Shown here piece after piece: positions 15,476 through 23,899 of a DNA stretch of 64,000 bases. This DNA comes from Planococcus kocurii (GTDB lineage: Bacteria; Bacillota; Bacilli; Bacillales_A; Planococcaceae): NCBI RefSeq assembly GCF_001465835.2, contig NZ_CP013661.2, positions 1,480,501-1,544,500 on the forward strand, in the 5' to 3' direction. Position 1 is the first letter of the stretch, and every line of letters starts with the position of its first letter. The position numbers were made by a program, and so were the translations under genes. Under the pieces are notes generated by a model. It searched no databases. It saw only the letters and a list, made by a program, of their open reading frames with translations, and was not told the DNA's origin.

Positions 15476-16099
15476 CTATTTTGCAAATACATGCTTACCG
15501 ATTTTCGTAATCGTCGTGCGTGAGAAAATCCATGTATCCGTAACACCGCTCGGGTTATAGTAATAAGTTGAACCAAGTGATGGGTCAGATCCCTTCACCG
15601 CAGCCTTTACAGCCTGGTAAGACGATGCACTCGGTTTCAAATTATACTGCCCATCATTTATGGCAGTAAACGCATTACGTTGGAAAATAACCTGATCTAT
15701 ACTGTTTGGAAACGCAGAAGAGTCGATACGATTTAGGATAACAGCTGCTACCGCAACTTGTCCGGTATAACTCTCTCCTCGTGCTTCTCCATTTACAACA
15801 CGTGCCATCATCTCAACTTCTGTTATTTTTTTACGTGTTAACGGTCCCGTAAAGCCCGTAGCTGAGACATTAAAGTCACGCTGAAACTGCATAACTGCAT
15901 TTTTAGTTACAGAACCATAATAACCTGTAGCTGTCGTATGGAAATAACCTAATTTCCCTAATGTAGATTGTAGTTCTTTTACATCTTGTCCAGAAACACC
16001 TTCGTGTAAATCTGGCGAATGTGCTTCCACAGACGTTTGAGAAAAACCTAAAAATAAAACCGTAAACAAAGCAAACAATAGTGCTTTAAAATTTTTCAT
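15476..16099 (-). CDS. SleB-like cell wall hydrolase with peptidoglycan-binding domain
   Basis: This 207-residue secreted hydrolase has a signal peptide (residues 1-26), a PG_binding_1 domain (about 33-90) and a Hydrolase_2/SleB lytic transglycosylase domain (about 95-207) with the NGEARGE motif (likely catalytic Glu105). This is the architecture of SleB, the spore cortex-lytic enzyme, but also of vegetative wall hydrolases such as CwlJ/YkvT. I start at 16099 because AGGGAGAG sits 6-8 bases upstream; an in-frame ATG at 16132 lacks a ribosome site. A palindrome at 16151-16168 may regulate it. Confidence 0.8.
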   Translation of the reverse strand: MKNFKALLFALFTVLFLGFSQTSVEAHSPDLHEGVSGQDVKELQSTLGKLGYFHTTATGYYGSVTKNAVMQFQRDFNVSATGFTGPLTRKKITEVEMMARVVNGEARGESYTGQVAVAAVILNRIDSSAFPNSIDQVIFQRNAFTAINDGQYNLKPSASSYQAVKAAVKGSDPSLGSTYYYNPSGVTDTWIFSRTTITKIGKHVFAK

Positions 16100-16150
16100 A
16101 CTTTCTCTCCCTTCAATTCCAAGAATCAACAAACGACTCTTTTTAATAGT

Positions 16151-16168
16151 ATATAATTGTAATTATAT
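16151..16168. promoter_or_regulatory. Palindromic operator-like site upstream of sleB-like gene
   Basis: ATATAATT-GT-AATTATAT is a perfect 8+8 inverted repeat about 50 bases upstream of the ATG; its left arm on the minus strand could include a TATAAT -10 element. The regulator is unknown. Confidence 0.4.
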
Positions 16169-16311
16169 GAATTCAATCCAACGTAACTACTTTAAATTTA
16201 TTGATAACTAGTCAAAATGAATAAGATACTGATTTTTTTATAAAAAAAGGTGCTTTCTCCTGCTAAATATTAGTTCTTTTCTCTTACGAAATCGAAAAAC
16301 GAATGTTTAAA

Positions 16312-16352
16312 GCAAAACAGGTATCTGAAAATTTCTCAGATACCTGTTTTGC
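16312..16352 (-). terminator. Terminator after DHFR-like gene
   Basis: GCAAAACAGGTATCTGA / TCAGATACCTGTTTTGC is a perfect 17-bp stem directly after the stop codon. Confidence 0.85.
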
Positions 16353-16889
16353 TTATAATTTTTTATAATGAAGCTGTACAAAGTCTCCATACGATTTTAC
16401 CGATTTGAGCTTCAGAGAGGATTCCACATTGACCTCTTTGAATAACGGAATACCTTTGCCAAGTAATACCGGGGCGATGGAAATGATCCATTCATCAATT
16501 AGGTTTTCTTCGACGAAACTATGAAGCAACCCGCTACCGCCAACTACCCAAATATCTTTCCCTGACTTTTCTTTGAGTGCTTTTACAAAGTCTGAAACCG
16601 TTTGATCTGTAAACGTGACAAATGCATGTTCCTCAGCAACTGTTGATGTAAAAACATAACTCATTTTATCTTGATAAGGAAATTGACCATTTTCCGCTGC
16701 CATTACCCAATCATACGTTCTGCGTCCTAGCACTACCGTATCAATGGTAGCTATGAATTCAGCGTAACCCATATCTCCTTCTTGTCCTTCCGCTGCTTTG
16801 AACAGCCAGTCCAGTGAGTCTTCTGTTGTTGCAATATATCCATCTACACTCGTAGCAATGTAACAAACCACTTTTCTGTTGTTTTCCAT
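16353..16889 (-). CDS. Dihydrofolate reductase-like protein (RibD C-terminal family)
   Basis: This 178-residue protein has the DHFR/RibD reductase fold of YyaP/YwjB type: CYIATSVDGYIA at the start, DTVVLGRRTYDWV in the middle, and DIWVVGGSGLL as the NADPH-binding loop. It is not a housekeeping DhfR, because the folate-site motifs are replaced. The substrate is unknown. The ATG at 16889 lies 7-9 bases after GGAGGAG; the longer reading would start from a TTG inside that site. Confidence 0.8.
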   Translation of the reverse strand: MENNRKVVCYIATSVDGYIATTEDSLDWLFKAAEGQEGDMGYAEFIATIDTVVLGRRTYDWVMAAENGQFPYQDKMSYVFTSTVAEEHAFVTFTDQTVSDFVKALKEKSGKDIWVVGGSGLLHSFVEENLIDEWIISIAPVLLGKGIPLFKEVNVESSLKLKSVKSYGDFVQLHYKKL

Positions 16890-17018
16890 ATCATTTCTCT
16901 CCTCCAATAGTTGCTGCCCCTCAAAAATTCCGATATTAAAAGCTGCTTCGAGACTGGTCTCGTAGTTTTTTTAGGTTGTGGATTTTCTTTACTATATAGG
17001 TTGAATTAAAGAATCCAA

Positions 17019-17205
17019 CAAATATGCCGCTTCGGCGCTATGGACAAGCCTTTGCTGGGAAGTGTCTCTGAAGAGATGGAGCAAAATAGCGAAGACGCCT
17101 TGGGGAGCAAGCGAAGTGCTGAAATCCACTCGGGCGTTTAGCCCGAGTTAGTTCAGCGCGAGCCCCCGGCAAGCGAGCTGTTTTGCGGAATATCGACTAC
17201 TATAG
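17019..17205. repeat. GC-rich structured intergenic element
   Basis: The 445-base gap 16900-17345 has no credible gene. It contains a GC-rich block unlike its AT-rich neighbours, with the perfect hairpin ACTCGGGC-GTTTA-GCCCGAGT (17128-17148), flanked by GGGGAGCAAGCGAAG and CGAGCCCCCGGCAAGCGAG. It resembles dispersed repeats of Planococcaceae, but I see no second copy in this window. Confidence 0.45.
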
Positions 17206-17345
17206 GTTTATTAGTTCAACATATATATTTCTTTTTTACTTCTCATTAGACACTCTATCTTAAACTTCAGATTGAGTAGCTAGGTTTCGACGATGAGGCA
17301 TTTGTTTGGTAAAGTAAACAGAAGATACTGACTGGAGGCGTTCAG

Positions 17346-17846
17346 ATGAAGAAGATTGTTATTGTTTCAGATACACATATTCCATTTCGCGCTAAAAAAC
17401 TACCTCAGCAACTGGTGGATGCATGCCAAGAAGCTGACTTTATCATTCACGCAGGTGATTGGCAAACGATGGATGTCTATCATGAATTAGCAGCTTATGC
17501 TGAAATTGATGGCGTCACTGGCAATGTCGATCCGTGGGACATTCTTGAAAAGTTTGGCCGCAAAAAGATTTTTACCTTCGGAGACTTGAAAGTCGGAGTC
17601 GTTCACGGTGACAGTGACCGTAAACCGACCGAACAGCAAGCTTATGACACGTTTAGCGATGACGATGTGGACATTATCGTTTTCGGACATTCCCATACAC
17701 CCGTCATACGAGAAGTTGATGGTGTGACATTATTTAATCCTGGCTCACCAACCGATAAGCGCAGGCAGCAACAATATTCTTTTGGTTTATTAGAAATAGA
17801 CGATTCGTGGGAACTCAAACACGTTTTCTTTGATAAAGAAAATTAG
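17346..17846 (+). CDS. ysnB: YfcE/YsnB-family metallophosphoesterase
   Basis: This 166-residue calcineurin-like phosphoesterase corresponds to B. subtilis YsnB. Metal ligands follow the family order: SDTH (Asp9, His11), AGDW (Asp38), GN (Asn60), VVHGD and GHSHTP, then NPGSPTDKR. Relatives hydrolyse phosphodiesters such as bis-p-nitrophenyl phosphate in a Mn-dependent way; the physiological substrate is unknown. GGAGGCG precedes the ATG. In Bacillus ysnB follows rph and ysnA, which are not here. Confidence 0.85.
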   Translation: MKKIVIVSDTHIPFRAKKLPQQLVDACQEADFIIHAGDWQTMDVYHELAAYAEIDGVTGNVDPWDILEKFGRKKIFTFGDLKVGVVHGDSDRKPTEQQAYDTFSDDDVDIIVFGHSHTPVIREVDGVTLFNPGSPTDKRRQQQYSFGLLEIDDSWELKHVFFDKEN

Positions 17847-17895
17847 GCTGCGAGCAACTCATTTAACTACGTATTGCAGTCAAATAGGACGAAGA

Positions 17896-17926
17896 AAATC
17901 AGACCTCCTCAATGAGAGTCTGATTT
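17896..17926. terminator. Terminator overlapping the end of the GAF-STAS gene
   Basis: AAAATCAGAC / GTCTGATTTT stem; its left part on the minus strand covers the last codons and stop of the GAF-STAS gene. It can act for both convergent genes. Confidence 0.7.
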
Positions 17927-18778
17927 TTCTTTGCACTCTTTTATCAGTACGAACCCAAGCTGTTTTAAAGCTGTCTCTAAATTAGCTTCAATCATGACCC
18001 CTTTTAGTGCAGCCGCAAAATGTGGCACTTTTAACGCCATAAAAGGCTGAATTCCCGTAATAACCGGCGTGACACCAATTACTTTCAGGATATTAACCAA
18101 TTTTAGTAAGTATTCCCCAACAGTAGAGTTGATTTGTAAGACACCTGAAACATCGATAATCAAATAATCCATAGATTCTTGGCTACATTTTCCAAGTACG
18201 TGCTTGATGATAACTTCTGCACGCGAAGCTGTAATTTCACCTATAACAGGAACGATTGCTACACCTTTAGTTACTGGCACGATAGGCGCAGTCAGTGTTT
18301 GAATTTGCTGATTGGCTTTCTCAAGTTCTAATACATAGGTCAATAAAGTCGACATCATTTCAAAAGTAGAAAGGTCTTCCTCAGAAAGTTTATGGGATTG
18401 ATCATCTAGTCCGCAAATCGTACCATAAACCGTACGATCGCTGTAATAAACTGGAACGCCGATGAATGTACCTTGACCATAGTTTTTTGTAATAGCCATC
18501 GAACGAGTTAACTCACTTGCTGAAACATCTTCTATGATTAACGGAGTAGGTCCGTGATTTATGCTCAAACTGCAGTAAGACTGAGGGAGTGGCATCGAAC
18601 TCCCTTCTTCTACAAGGCTCTTACTGCTATTATGTGCTTTAATAATCTTATTTGTCTCGCCATCATTTTTAGCAATAAATAAGGAATTAATGCCAATTTG
18701 CTTGCTTAGCAACTGCAAAATATAGGCAGCTGCATCATCAAAGTTACCAAAACCTTTTGCTTCATGCGCAGTTTCCAT
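17909..18778 (-). CDS. GAF-STAS protein (RsbR-like stressosome-type sensor)
   Basis: This 289-residue protein has a GAF sensor domain (about residues 10-150), a short helix (LELEKANQQIQTL) and a C-terminal STAS domain (about 165-280) beginning VTKGVAIVPVIGEI. The linker plus STAS layout matches RsbR paralogues of the stressosome, which sense signals through the N-terminal domain and are phosphorylated in STAS by RsbT. The segment DVSGVLQINSTVGEYL aligns with the phosphorylated region and retains Ser/Thr residues. No rsbS, rsbT or sigB genes are nearby. No chromophore Cys can be assigned. Confidence 0.75.
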   Translation of the reverse strand: METAHEAKGFGNFDDAAAYILQLLSKQIGINSLFIAKNDGETNKIIKAHNSSKSLVEEGSSMPLPQSYCSLSINHGPTPLIIEDVSASELTRSMAITKNYGQGTFIGVPVYYSDRTVYGTICGLDDQSHKLSEEDLSTFEMMSTLLTYVLELEKANQQIQTLTAPIVPVTKGVAIVPVIGEITASRAEVIIKHVLGKCSQESMDYLIIDVSGVLQINSTVGEYLLKLVNILKVIGVTPVITGIQPFMALKVPHFAAALKGVMIEANLETALKQLGFVLIKECKEKSDSH

Positions 18779-18936
18779 TGCTGTTCCCCCTATCCGCTTT
18801 GCTCATTCTTTACGTAATTTTACCGACATTGCCATTAACAGCTTTCCGGTATGATGGTTATTTATTCTCTTCTAAAAAGGTTCATTTTTATTGTTGAAAG
18901 GGTATATGCCTAACAATAGCATGTGGAGGTGTAAAT

Positions 18937-20127
18937 ATGGAAAACGAATTAGATATTCTCGTATTGGAACAATCCAATACATTCATTTATTTCAGATGGA
19001 CAGCGACCGAGGACGTTTGCCGCGTAAAGCGAGATGGGCAAATGGTTTATACCGGCACTCAAAATCGCTTTAAAGATGAAGGATTAAAAGAAGGTCACTT
19101 GTATACCTATACACTTGAACGCCTAGATGCGTCAGGACACTGGGTAGATAAAATCAAGCTACAAACAGCAACAGAAAAACGACAAATGAACAGCAACAAT
19201 CGTTTAGCAGAGTTAGTTTTAACAACCATTGTTTCTAACAGTCGTATTTCTTTAGCTTGGGGAAAAATTGTTGGCATTACGGCTTATGATATCTATCGCA
19301 ATGGAGCATTTATTGAAACCGTTGAAAAAAATCAGTACACGGACCGACAAGTTTCGATGAACGAAGAAGCAACTTACTGGATTCGTGGCAACCGTCCAAT
19401 CGTAAAGTCTCAAAAAAAGGTTAGCGACAAAAAAATTGCGTTAAATAAGTTTTTTAATAGTTTACACCAAAAATCTCCGCAAAAAAAAGCAGCAACAGAA
19501 GACTTTTGGCTGACTAAAAAAATTGCTTCTCTCGATTCTTTATTGTCCGATAAAGAATCGACTCAACTAGTCCCAGCCTGGCAATTACGCTATACTACTT
19601 TTCTGCCAGATACCTTATTGAAAAACCCTAATCTCTTGTCCCCTTTTGCCTATTTTCAAGGGGATGGACGAAGCTTTGACGCTGAGTCACCGCATTACCG
19701 GTCTCAAGTCAATCTTACTATTAACTTTAACCAAAGTCCGACATTGGTATGGGACAAGCACATAGGACCCACCATTGGATACAATTGGCGAAAAAATTTT
19801 AGCAAAGCTGATATTGCTTCCTCTCAAAAAATTGAATTAGAGAAAGCAGCAGAAATCGAACCAAAAATGGTCATCACCTTAACGCATTGCGTAGGAAACC
19901 CACTCACAACGTCACCAAACATTGATTACGAACTATCAGCTGATTTTTATCAAAATGGCACGTATGACATTATTGGCGTACATGATCAATCGCCCAATCA
20001 CGAAGTTTATTTGAAGTTTGAAGATAACCACGAATGGACGGCCATTCATCAAAAAGAAAGTGAAGGTCTCGCTTTTATGGCAGGACCTACTGCCAGTCAC
20101 TATTGGCGAATATCCAATTTCTACTGA
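18937..20127 (+). CDS. Two FN3-like modules plus DUF3238-type domain protein
   Basis: This 396-residue protein has no signal peptide. Two fibronectin-III-like modules are seen at about residues 5-80 and 85-150 (YTYTLERLDASGHW; ISLAWGKIVGITAYDIYRNG). A Lys-rich linker follows, and then a C-terminal domain with YFQGDGRSFDAESPHYRSQV and THCVGNPLTTSPNIDYEL, which resembles the DUF3238 domain of Bacillus proteins. The function is unknown. GTGGAGGTG precedes the ATG. It converges on the DCC gene, with a terminator between. Confidence 0.65.
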   Translation: MENELDILVLEQSNTFIYFRWTATEDVCRVKRDGQMVYTGTQNRFKDEGLKEGHLYTYTLERLDASGHWVDKIKLQTATEKRQMNSNNRLAELVLTTIVSNSRISLAWGKIVGITAYDIYRNGAFIETVEKNQYTDRQVSMNEEATYWIRGNRPIVKSQKKVSDKKIALNKFFNSLHQKSPQKKAATEDFWLTKKIASLDSLLSDKESTQLVPAWQLRYTTFLPDTLLKNPNLLSPFAYFQGDGRSFDAESPHYRSQVNLTINFNQSPTLVWDKHIGPTIGYNWRKNFSKADIASSQKIELEKAAEIEPKMVITLTHCVGNPLTTSPNIDYELSADFYQNGTYDIIGVHDQSPNHEVYLKFEDNHEWTAIHQKESEGLAFMAGPTASHYWRISNFY

Positions 20128-20143
20128 GATTTTCTATTCCTAA

Positions 20144-20184
20144 GAAAGCCCGAACCCGAGGATTACCGGATTCGGGCTTGTTCT
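20144..20184. terminator. Terminator
   Basis: AAAGCCCGAA...TTCGGGCTT stem between convergent genes, with a T-rich plus-strand tail. Confidence 0.75.
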
Positions 20185-20185
20185 A

Positions 20186-20584
20186 TTATTTGTCCAGAAA
20201 TCGTTTGCGTATGTGAGGAGGGGGCAGCATGCAGCTATCCAACTTGCCGAATACTTTATACCGATTTTTAGCGATAATGTCATACGCGCCGTCACGAACT
20301 ACTCGTGGAAATGGTTTCAAGTAATGCGCCAATTTCCAGAGACCTGTTAAGTGATGCGAAATCATTAAAGCCCCTTCAGATTTCACAAACGCCTGTCCAT
20401 CCTTGATCAATACTAAACTATCGACATCTCCCGGTACTTTGAATTTCCTTGAAAGTTCTTGGCCAATCTCACTTTGCAACGAAGCAAACTGATAATAGCC
20501 AGCGGGATCATGATTGATGATAAATTGAACGCTTGAATCGCAAAAATTGCAGTCTCCATCAAATAATACGATGGCATGTTCCAT
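20186..20584 (-). CDS. DCC family thiol-disulfide oxidoreductase (YuxK type)
   Basis: This 132-residue protein has the defining DCC motif LFDGDCNFCD near residues 7-16 (D-x-D-C-x-x-C). It has a thioredoxin-like fold with a conserved C-terminal RKRFLDK. The partner is unknown; relatives sit beside redox or respiratory genes. The start at 20584 follows GAAGGAGGAA. The longer frame to 20698 overlaps the upstream gene and has no ribosome site. Confidence 0.85.
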   Translation of the reverse strand: MEHAIVLFDGDCNFCDSSVQFIINHDPAGYYQFASLQSEIGQELSRKFKVPGDVDSLVLIKDGQAFVKSEGALMISHHLTGLWKLAHYLKPFPRVVRDGAYDIIAKNRYKVFGKLDSCMLPPPHIRKRFLDK

Positions 20585-20639
20585 GAAAAATTCCTCCTTC
20601 GACAAAATAGTTCTGTTATGTGAATAGCCTATTCTTTCT

Positions 20640-21002
20640 TTATTCAAACACGTTGCTAGCTGAAACTGTTCCTTGATGGAAAAATAATCTCCAGCCATTT
20701 TCTCGTTTTTTCCAGACAGAACTCCGGTTCGTCAGCTTTCCCGTCTTTAAGTTGGTTATTTGGTACGTGGTCAGCACAGCATCTGGACCTAATTTGTGCA
20801 TTTCGAAAAAATGAATAGCCATTGGGTCGGGATTTGATGGAAAATCCCCTTCAAAATCCTGACGTTTAATAAGACCTCCAGAACTGCCAAATTCAAAAAA
20901 CTCATCGTCCAGCACTTCACTTAACTTATCGGTTGAAACCCAACACTCCGGCTCCAAGTGGCTGCATTCAAGCCTATAAATTTCTTCTTTCAATCTATCC
21001 AT
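20640..21002 (-). CDS. DUF4440 / NTF2-like protein
   Basis: This 120-residue protein of the NTF2-like fold (DUF4440) has helix-rich MDRLKEEIYRLECSHL, then ECWVSTDKLSEVLDDEFFEFGSSG, and ends in a beta sheet with SSVWKKRENGWRLFFHQGT. It is shorter than SnoaL enzymes and lacks recognisable catalytic residues. The function is unknown. It lies 55 bases upstream of the DCC gene and may be cotranscribed with it. Confidence 0.72.
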   Translation of the reverse strand: MDRLKEEIYRLECSHLEPECWVSTDKLSEVLDDEFFEFGSSGGLIKRQDFEGDFPSNPDPMAIHFFEMHKLGPDAVLTTYQITNLKTGKLTNRSSVWKKRENGWRLFFHQGTVSASNVFE

Positions 21003-21042
21003 ACTTAACCCCCTAGCTGTTATTTCCCGGGAAATCGTGCTG

Positions 21043-21082
21043 TTTTTTAAATCCCCTCCTTGCCTAACGGCAGGAGGGGATC
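21043..21082 (-). terminator. Terminator after DksA-like gene
   Basis: GATCCCCTCCTGCC / GGCAAGGAGGGGATTTAAAAAA on the minus strand forms a strong stem with a T/A tail. Confidence 0.8.
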
Positions 21083-21085
21083 GTT

Positions 21086-21613
21086 TTATTTATCGTCTTT
21101 GAAAAAATCTTGTGAATCTTCGCTTGGTTGATCTTGCGGTGTATCCGACGAGCCAAAATCCTCTACATCTTCAAAACTATCTTGGTAGTCTCGAATGCCG
21201 TCGTCTTCTTTTTTGACAGGCTGTGCTGTGGAAGCCTGTAGAACATCTTCTTCAGATGGGCGACTTTCCAAATCCGGATGTTGATCTGCGTGATCGATAC
21301 AAGTCAACGCGGTTGGCAATGCTTCCAATCGTTCAAACGGAATTTCTTTGCCACACACTGAACACGTCCCGTAGCTACCGTCTTCAATTGCAGCTAGAGC
21401 TGCTTTAGCGTCTGCTAATTCTTCTTCTTTAAACTGAGTCATCGCCAGACCGCGTTCTTGATCGTATAAATCTGTGGCATTGTCAGCAGGATGATTATCG
21501 TAGTTTGAAAGTTCGGTCGTCTCAAACTCTTCTGTATGCTCTACGCGTTCTTCTAGTGATTCTACTTGTTCTACTAATTGCTTTTTCAATTTCTTTAGTT
21601 GTTCATCTGTCAT
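21086..21613 (-). CDS. TraR/DksA-type zinc finger protein (YteA/YocK family)
   Basis: This 175-residue protein has an N-terminal coiled coil (QLKKLKKQLVEQVESLEERV), the motif DNHPADNATDLYDQERG, and a zinc finger CSVCGKEIPFERLEALP...CIDH (Cys-x2-Cys-x17-Cys-x2-His). This matches B. subtilis YteA and the general stress protein YocK. It may bind RNA polymerase through the secondary channel as DksA does. The acidic C-terminal tail is long and disordered. A weak SigB-like promoter can be read upstream. Confidence 0.82.
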   Translation of the reverse strand: MTDEQLKKLKKQLVEQVESLEERVEHTEEFETTELSNYDNHPADNATDLYDQERGLAMTQFKEEELADAKAALAAIEDGSYGTCSVCGKEIPFERLEALPTALTCIDHADQHPDLESRPSEEDVLQASTAQPVKKEDDGIRDYQDSFEDVEDFGSSDTPQDQPSEDSQDFFKDDK

Positions 21614-21648
21614 CCAATTTCCTCCTCAAAAAACTCACTTATTGTTAT

Positions 21649-21675
21649 ATTGCCTTTATCGGGGAAATCAAACCT
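21649..21675 (-). promoter_or_regulatory. Weak SigB-like promoter
   Basis: On the minus strand AGGTTTGA, 13 bases and GGCAAT partly match the SigB consensus. YocK in B. subtilis is a SigB-regulated gene, which makes the match more plausible. Confidence 0.3.
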
Positions 21676-21706
21676 GAAATGATACTGACTCTTTTAGCAG
21701 GAGGAC

Positions 21707-22639
21707 TTAAAAGTCATCAAATCGATCCAAAAGACTTAATAAATAATCATCTAATCGATGTCGTACCAACTCGTCAGACAATCCTTTCATACCGAACGCT
21801 TTCCACCCCGGGTACACAGTAGGTGATCCATTTAAGGTGTCTATTAGTGAAACCAGATCCCAATACGGATCGTAAACAAATAGATTCCCAGCATGCCGCT
21901 GATACGCTGCCAGAAACTCATTAGCAACAGAAATTCCATACATCTGAGCTAGGTTGACACGGCAATGGCCAACATCGATTCCTGCGGGCCCTCGACATGC
22001 GTTGACCCAGTCTACGATAGCACTAATTTCGCCGTTTTCCCACAGCACATTAGCTGGATGGAAATCTCGATGAATGAAACACTCCCGCACTTTAGGACGG
22101 TTTCCAGAAACAATGTAAAAAGCTCGCATCCAATCGTTTTGAACTTTGGACCACGTCGGCTTTTCAAGTAAGAACGCATCGTTATAAGAAAAATATTCGT
22201 ATGGAAAGTCTTCTGCCTTTATTTGATGCAACTCTGCCAAAGCCGCTGCCAGTCGATCTGTCCATTTGTTATCATGAGTTGGTTGAAGTACGACAGAGCC
22301 AGACTCTTTTGTCATGAATACTGCAGGCACGCCATTTTCTTGTCCGGTTTCGTCATAAGCGATTAAGTGAGGGACAAGAAGGCCGGACTGCTCAGCGTAC
22401 TGAAGGCTATCTGCTTCATGTCTTGCTAAATCAGGCTCTTTTTCCAACCAATCGGCTTTATGAAAAAGTCGCAGAACGTAAGAAAGCACTTGATCGTTCT
22501 CTTTGACAGTTAGCTCAAATAGCTTTGAAGAGGTTCCGCCCGTCAGCGGATCAACGTCGATGATTTCTACTTGCTCGTTTAGTTGGCTTTTCACCCATTC
22601 TATTGATTGCTTTTGTAATCCATACTGTTCGCCTGCCAT
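21707..22639 (-). CDS. Aminoglycoside phosphotransferase (APH) family kinase
   Basis: This 310-residue protein-kinase-like small-molecule kinase has the catalytic loop HRDFHPANVLW near residues 190-200 and the metal-binding IVDWVNA in place of DFG. The N-lobe carries GGTSSKLFEL. The substrate is unknown; members phosphorylate aminoglycosides, choline, fructosamine and others, so resistance should not be assumed. The start at 22639 follows AAAGGAGCG. The longer frame to 22735 lacks a ribosome site. Confidence 0.82.
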   Translation of the reverse strand: MAGEQYGLQKQSIEWVKSQLNEQVEIIDVDPLTGGTSSKLFELTVKENDQVLSYVLRLFHKADWLEKEPDLARHEADSLQYAEQSGLLVPHLIAYDETGQENGVPAVFMTKESGSVVLQPTHDNKWTDRLAAALAELHQIKAEDFPYEYFSYNDAFLLEKPTWSKVQNDWMRAFYIVSGNRPKVRECFIHRDFHPANVLWENGEISAIVDWVNACRGPAGIDVGHCRVNLAQMYGISVANEFLAAYQRHAGNLFVYDPYWDLVSLIDTLNGSPTVYPGWKAFGMKGLSDELVRHRLDDYLLSLLDRFDDF

Positions 22640-22746
22640 TCTTGTCGCTCCTTTCTGCCTATCTTTTACCTTTAGTTTACCATGAAAAATATGGATGCTA
22701 TCCGTCAATGATAGAGAAATTAACAGATAATCCACTCTTTTTAAAT

Positions 22747-23649
22747 TTATACCTTTAGTGAGTCGTGTACAGTGTCGGTTTTTTCAATTTGGATGGTGGC
22801 ATGTTCAATTCCGCACACATCATAAACCAATTTCAAAGCTTCTTGAAGAACCTTTTGCTCTTGTATATTGACATCGACATCAATGTGGCATGTAAACAAG
22901 TCCATGCCAGATGTAATCGTCCACACGTGAAGGTCATGAACGTCTAACACACCTTCGATTTCAAGCAGCCGCTCTCTCACTTGCTGCGTATCAATCGTCT
23001 CAGGTGTTCCCTCCATCAAAATATGAATGCTATTTTGAAGAATGCCCCAGGCGCTCCGCAAAATCAATAACGCAACAGCGACCGAAATCAGCGGATCCGC
23101 TATCGTCCAGTCAAATAACAGAATAAGCATGCCCGCTACTATGGCGCCTACTGAACCAAGCGCATCTCCGATAATATGCATATAAGCACTTTTCATATTA
23201 AGATTGCCTTGAACATCGGCACCACGGTTTAACACCCACGCGCTCAATACGTTAGCAGCAAGACCAATTGACGCAATGACTAGCATCCAACCTCCTTGAA
23301 CTTCCGCAGGCTCATATAAACGCTGGACAGCTTCATAAATGATAAAACCTGCCATAACAAATAACGTAATACCATTAATAAAGGCGGTAAGAATTTCAAA
23401 ACGGTAGTAGCCATAGGTTTTGTTAGCAGACGCTGCTCTTCCCGCAAACCAAATAGCTGACAAACTCAGTACCAGTGAAACCGTATCCGACAACATATGA
23501 CCGCTGTCTGCAATTAAAGCCAAACTGTTTGTGAAGAGTCCGCCGAAAAACTCTAGCAACATGATGCCGGCTGTTATGATAAGTGCGATAGATAAAGCTT
23601 TTTTATTGCCGCTTCTAACTGTTTCAAAATGATCATGATCATGCCCCAT
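22747..23649 (-). CDS. czcD: CDF family zinc/cadmium efflux protein (CzcD type)
   Basis: This 300-residue proton-coupled divalent metal exporter has six membrane segments and a His-rich N-terminus (MGHDHDHF). Metal site residues are visible in TM2 (ADSGHMLSDTVSL) and TM5 (HIIGDALGSVGA). The C-terminal cytoplasmic domain with VHDLHVWTITSG matches ZT_dimer. The start at 23649 follows AAAGGAGAGG; the ORF extends further upstream without a ribosome site. It is divergent from queF. Confidence 0.9.
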   Translation of the reverse strand: MGHDHDHFETVRSGNKKALSIALIITAGIMLLEFFGGLFTNSLALIADSGHMLSDTVSLVLSLSAIWFAGRAASANKTYGYYRFEILTAFINGITLFVMAGFIIYEAVQRLYEPAEVQGGWMLVIASIGLAANVLSAWVLNRGADVQGNLNMKSAYMHIIGDALGSVGAIVAGMLILLFDWTIADPLISVAVALLILRSAWGILQNSIHILMEGTPETIDTQQVRERLLEIEGVLDVHDLHVWTITSGMDLFTCHIDVDVNIQEQKVLQEALKLVYDVCGIEHATIQIEKTDTVHDSLKV

Positions 23650-23755
23650 GCGATCCTCTCCTTTGGCTGTTGCTAATATGTTAACAAATTTGGTCGATTG
23701 ACAACGCATAGTAAGTCTTATACGATAGATGAGTAAAAAGTAAATACCCCGGCAA

Positions 23756-23797
23756 CGGGAGAGGTTCATAGCATTTCACCCTCTATAAAAAACTATG
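23756..23797 (+). promoter_or_regulatory. preQ1-I riboswitch
   Basis: The leader GAGAGGTTC...ACCCTCTATAAAAAACTA fits the class I preQ1 aptamer: P1 stem (AGAGG/CCTCT), the C-containing loop and the A-rich tail that forms the pseudoknot. It is followed by a terminator hairpin and then queF, the expected target. PreQ1 binding should lower expression of queF-yhhQ. Confidence 0.93.
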
Positions 23798-23811
23798 GAT
23801 TGTCGAAACTC

Positions 23812-23842
23812 AGCCAAATCCACATGCGATTTGGCTTTTTCT
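23812..23842 (+). terminator. Riboswitch expression-platform terminator
   Basis: AGCCAAATC / GATTTGGCT stem with TTTTTCTTTT behind it, 14 bases after the preQ1 aptamer. Confidence 0.85.
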
Positions 23843-23899
23843 TTTGTCCGTTTTTTATAACCCTCTTCCTAACCGGGCATCTAAAAGGAGGCCGTTTTT

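Noticed and set aside
21707..22639. Aminoglycoside resistance gene
   Set aside because: The APH fold is shared by many metabolic kinases, and nothing in the sequence or neighbours points to drug resistance.
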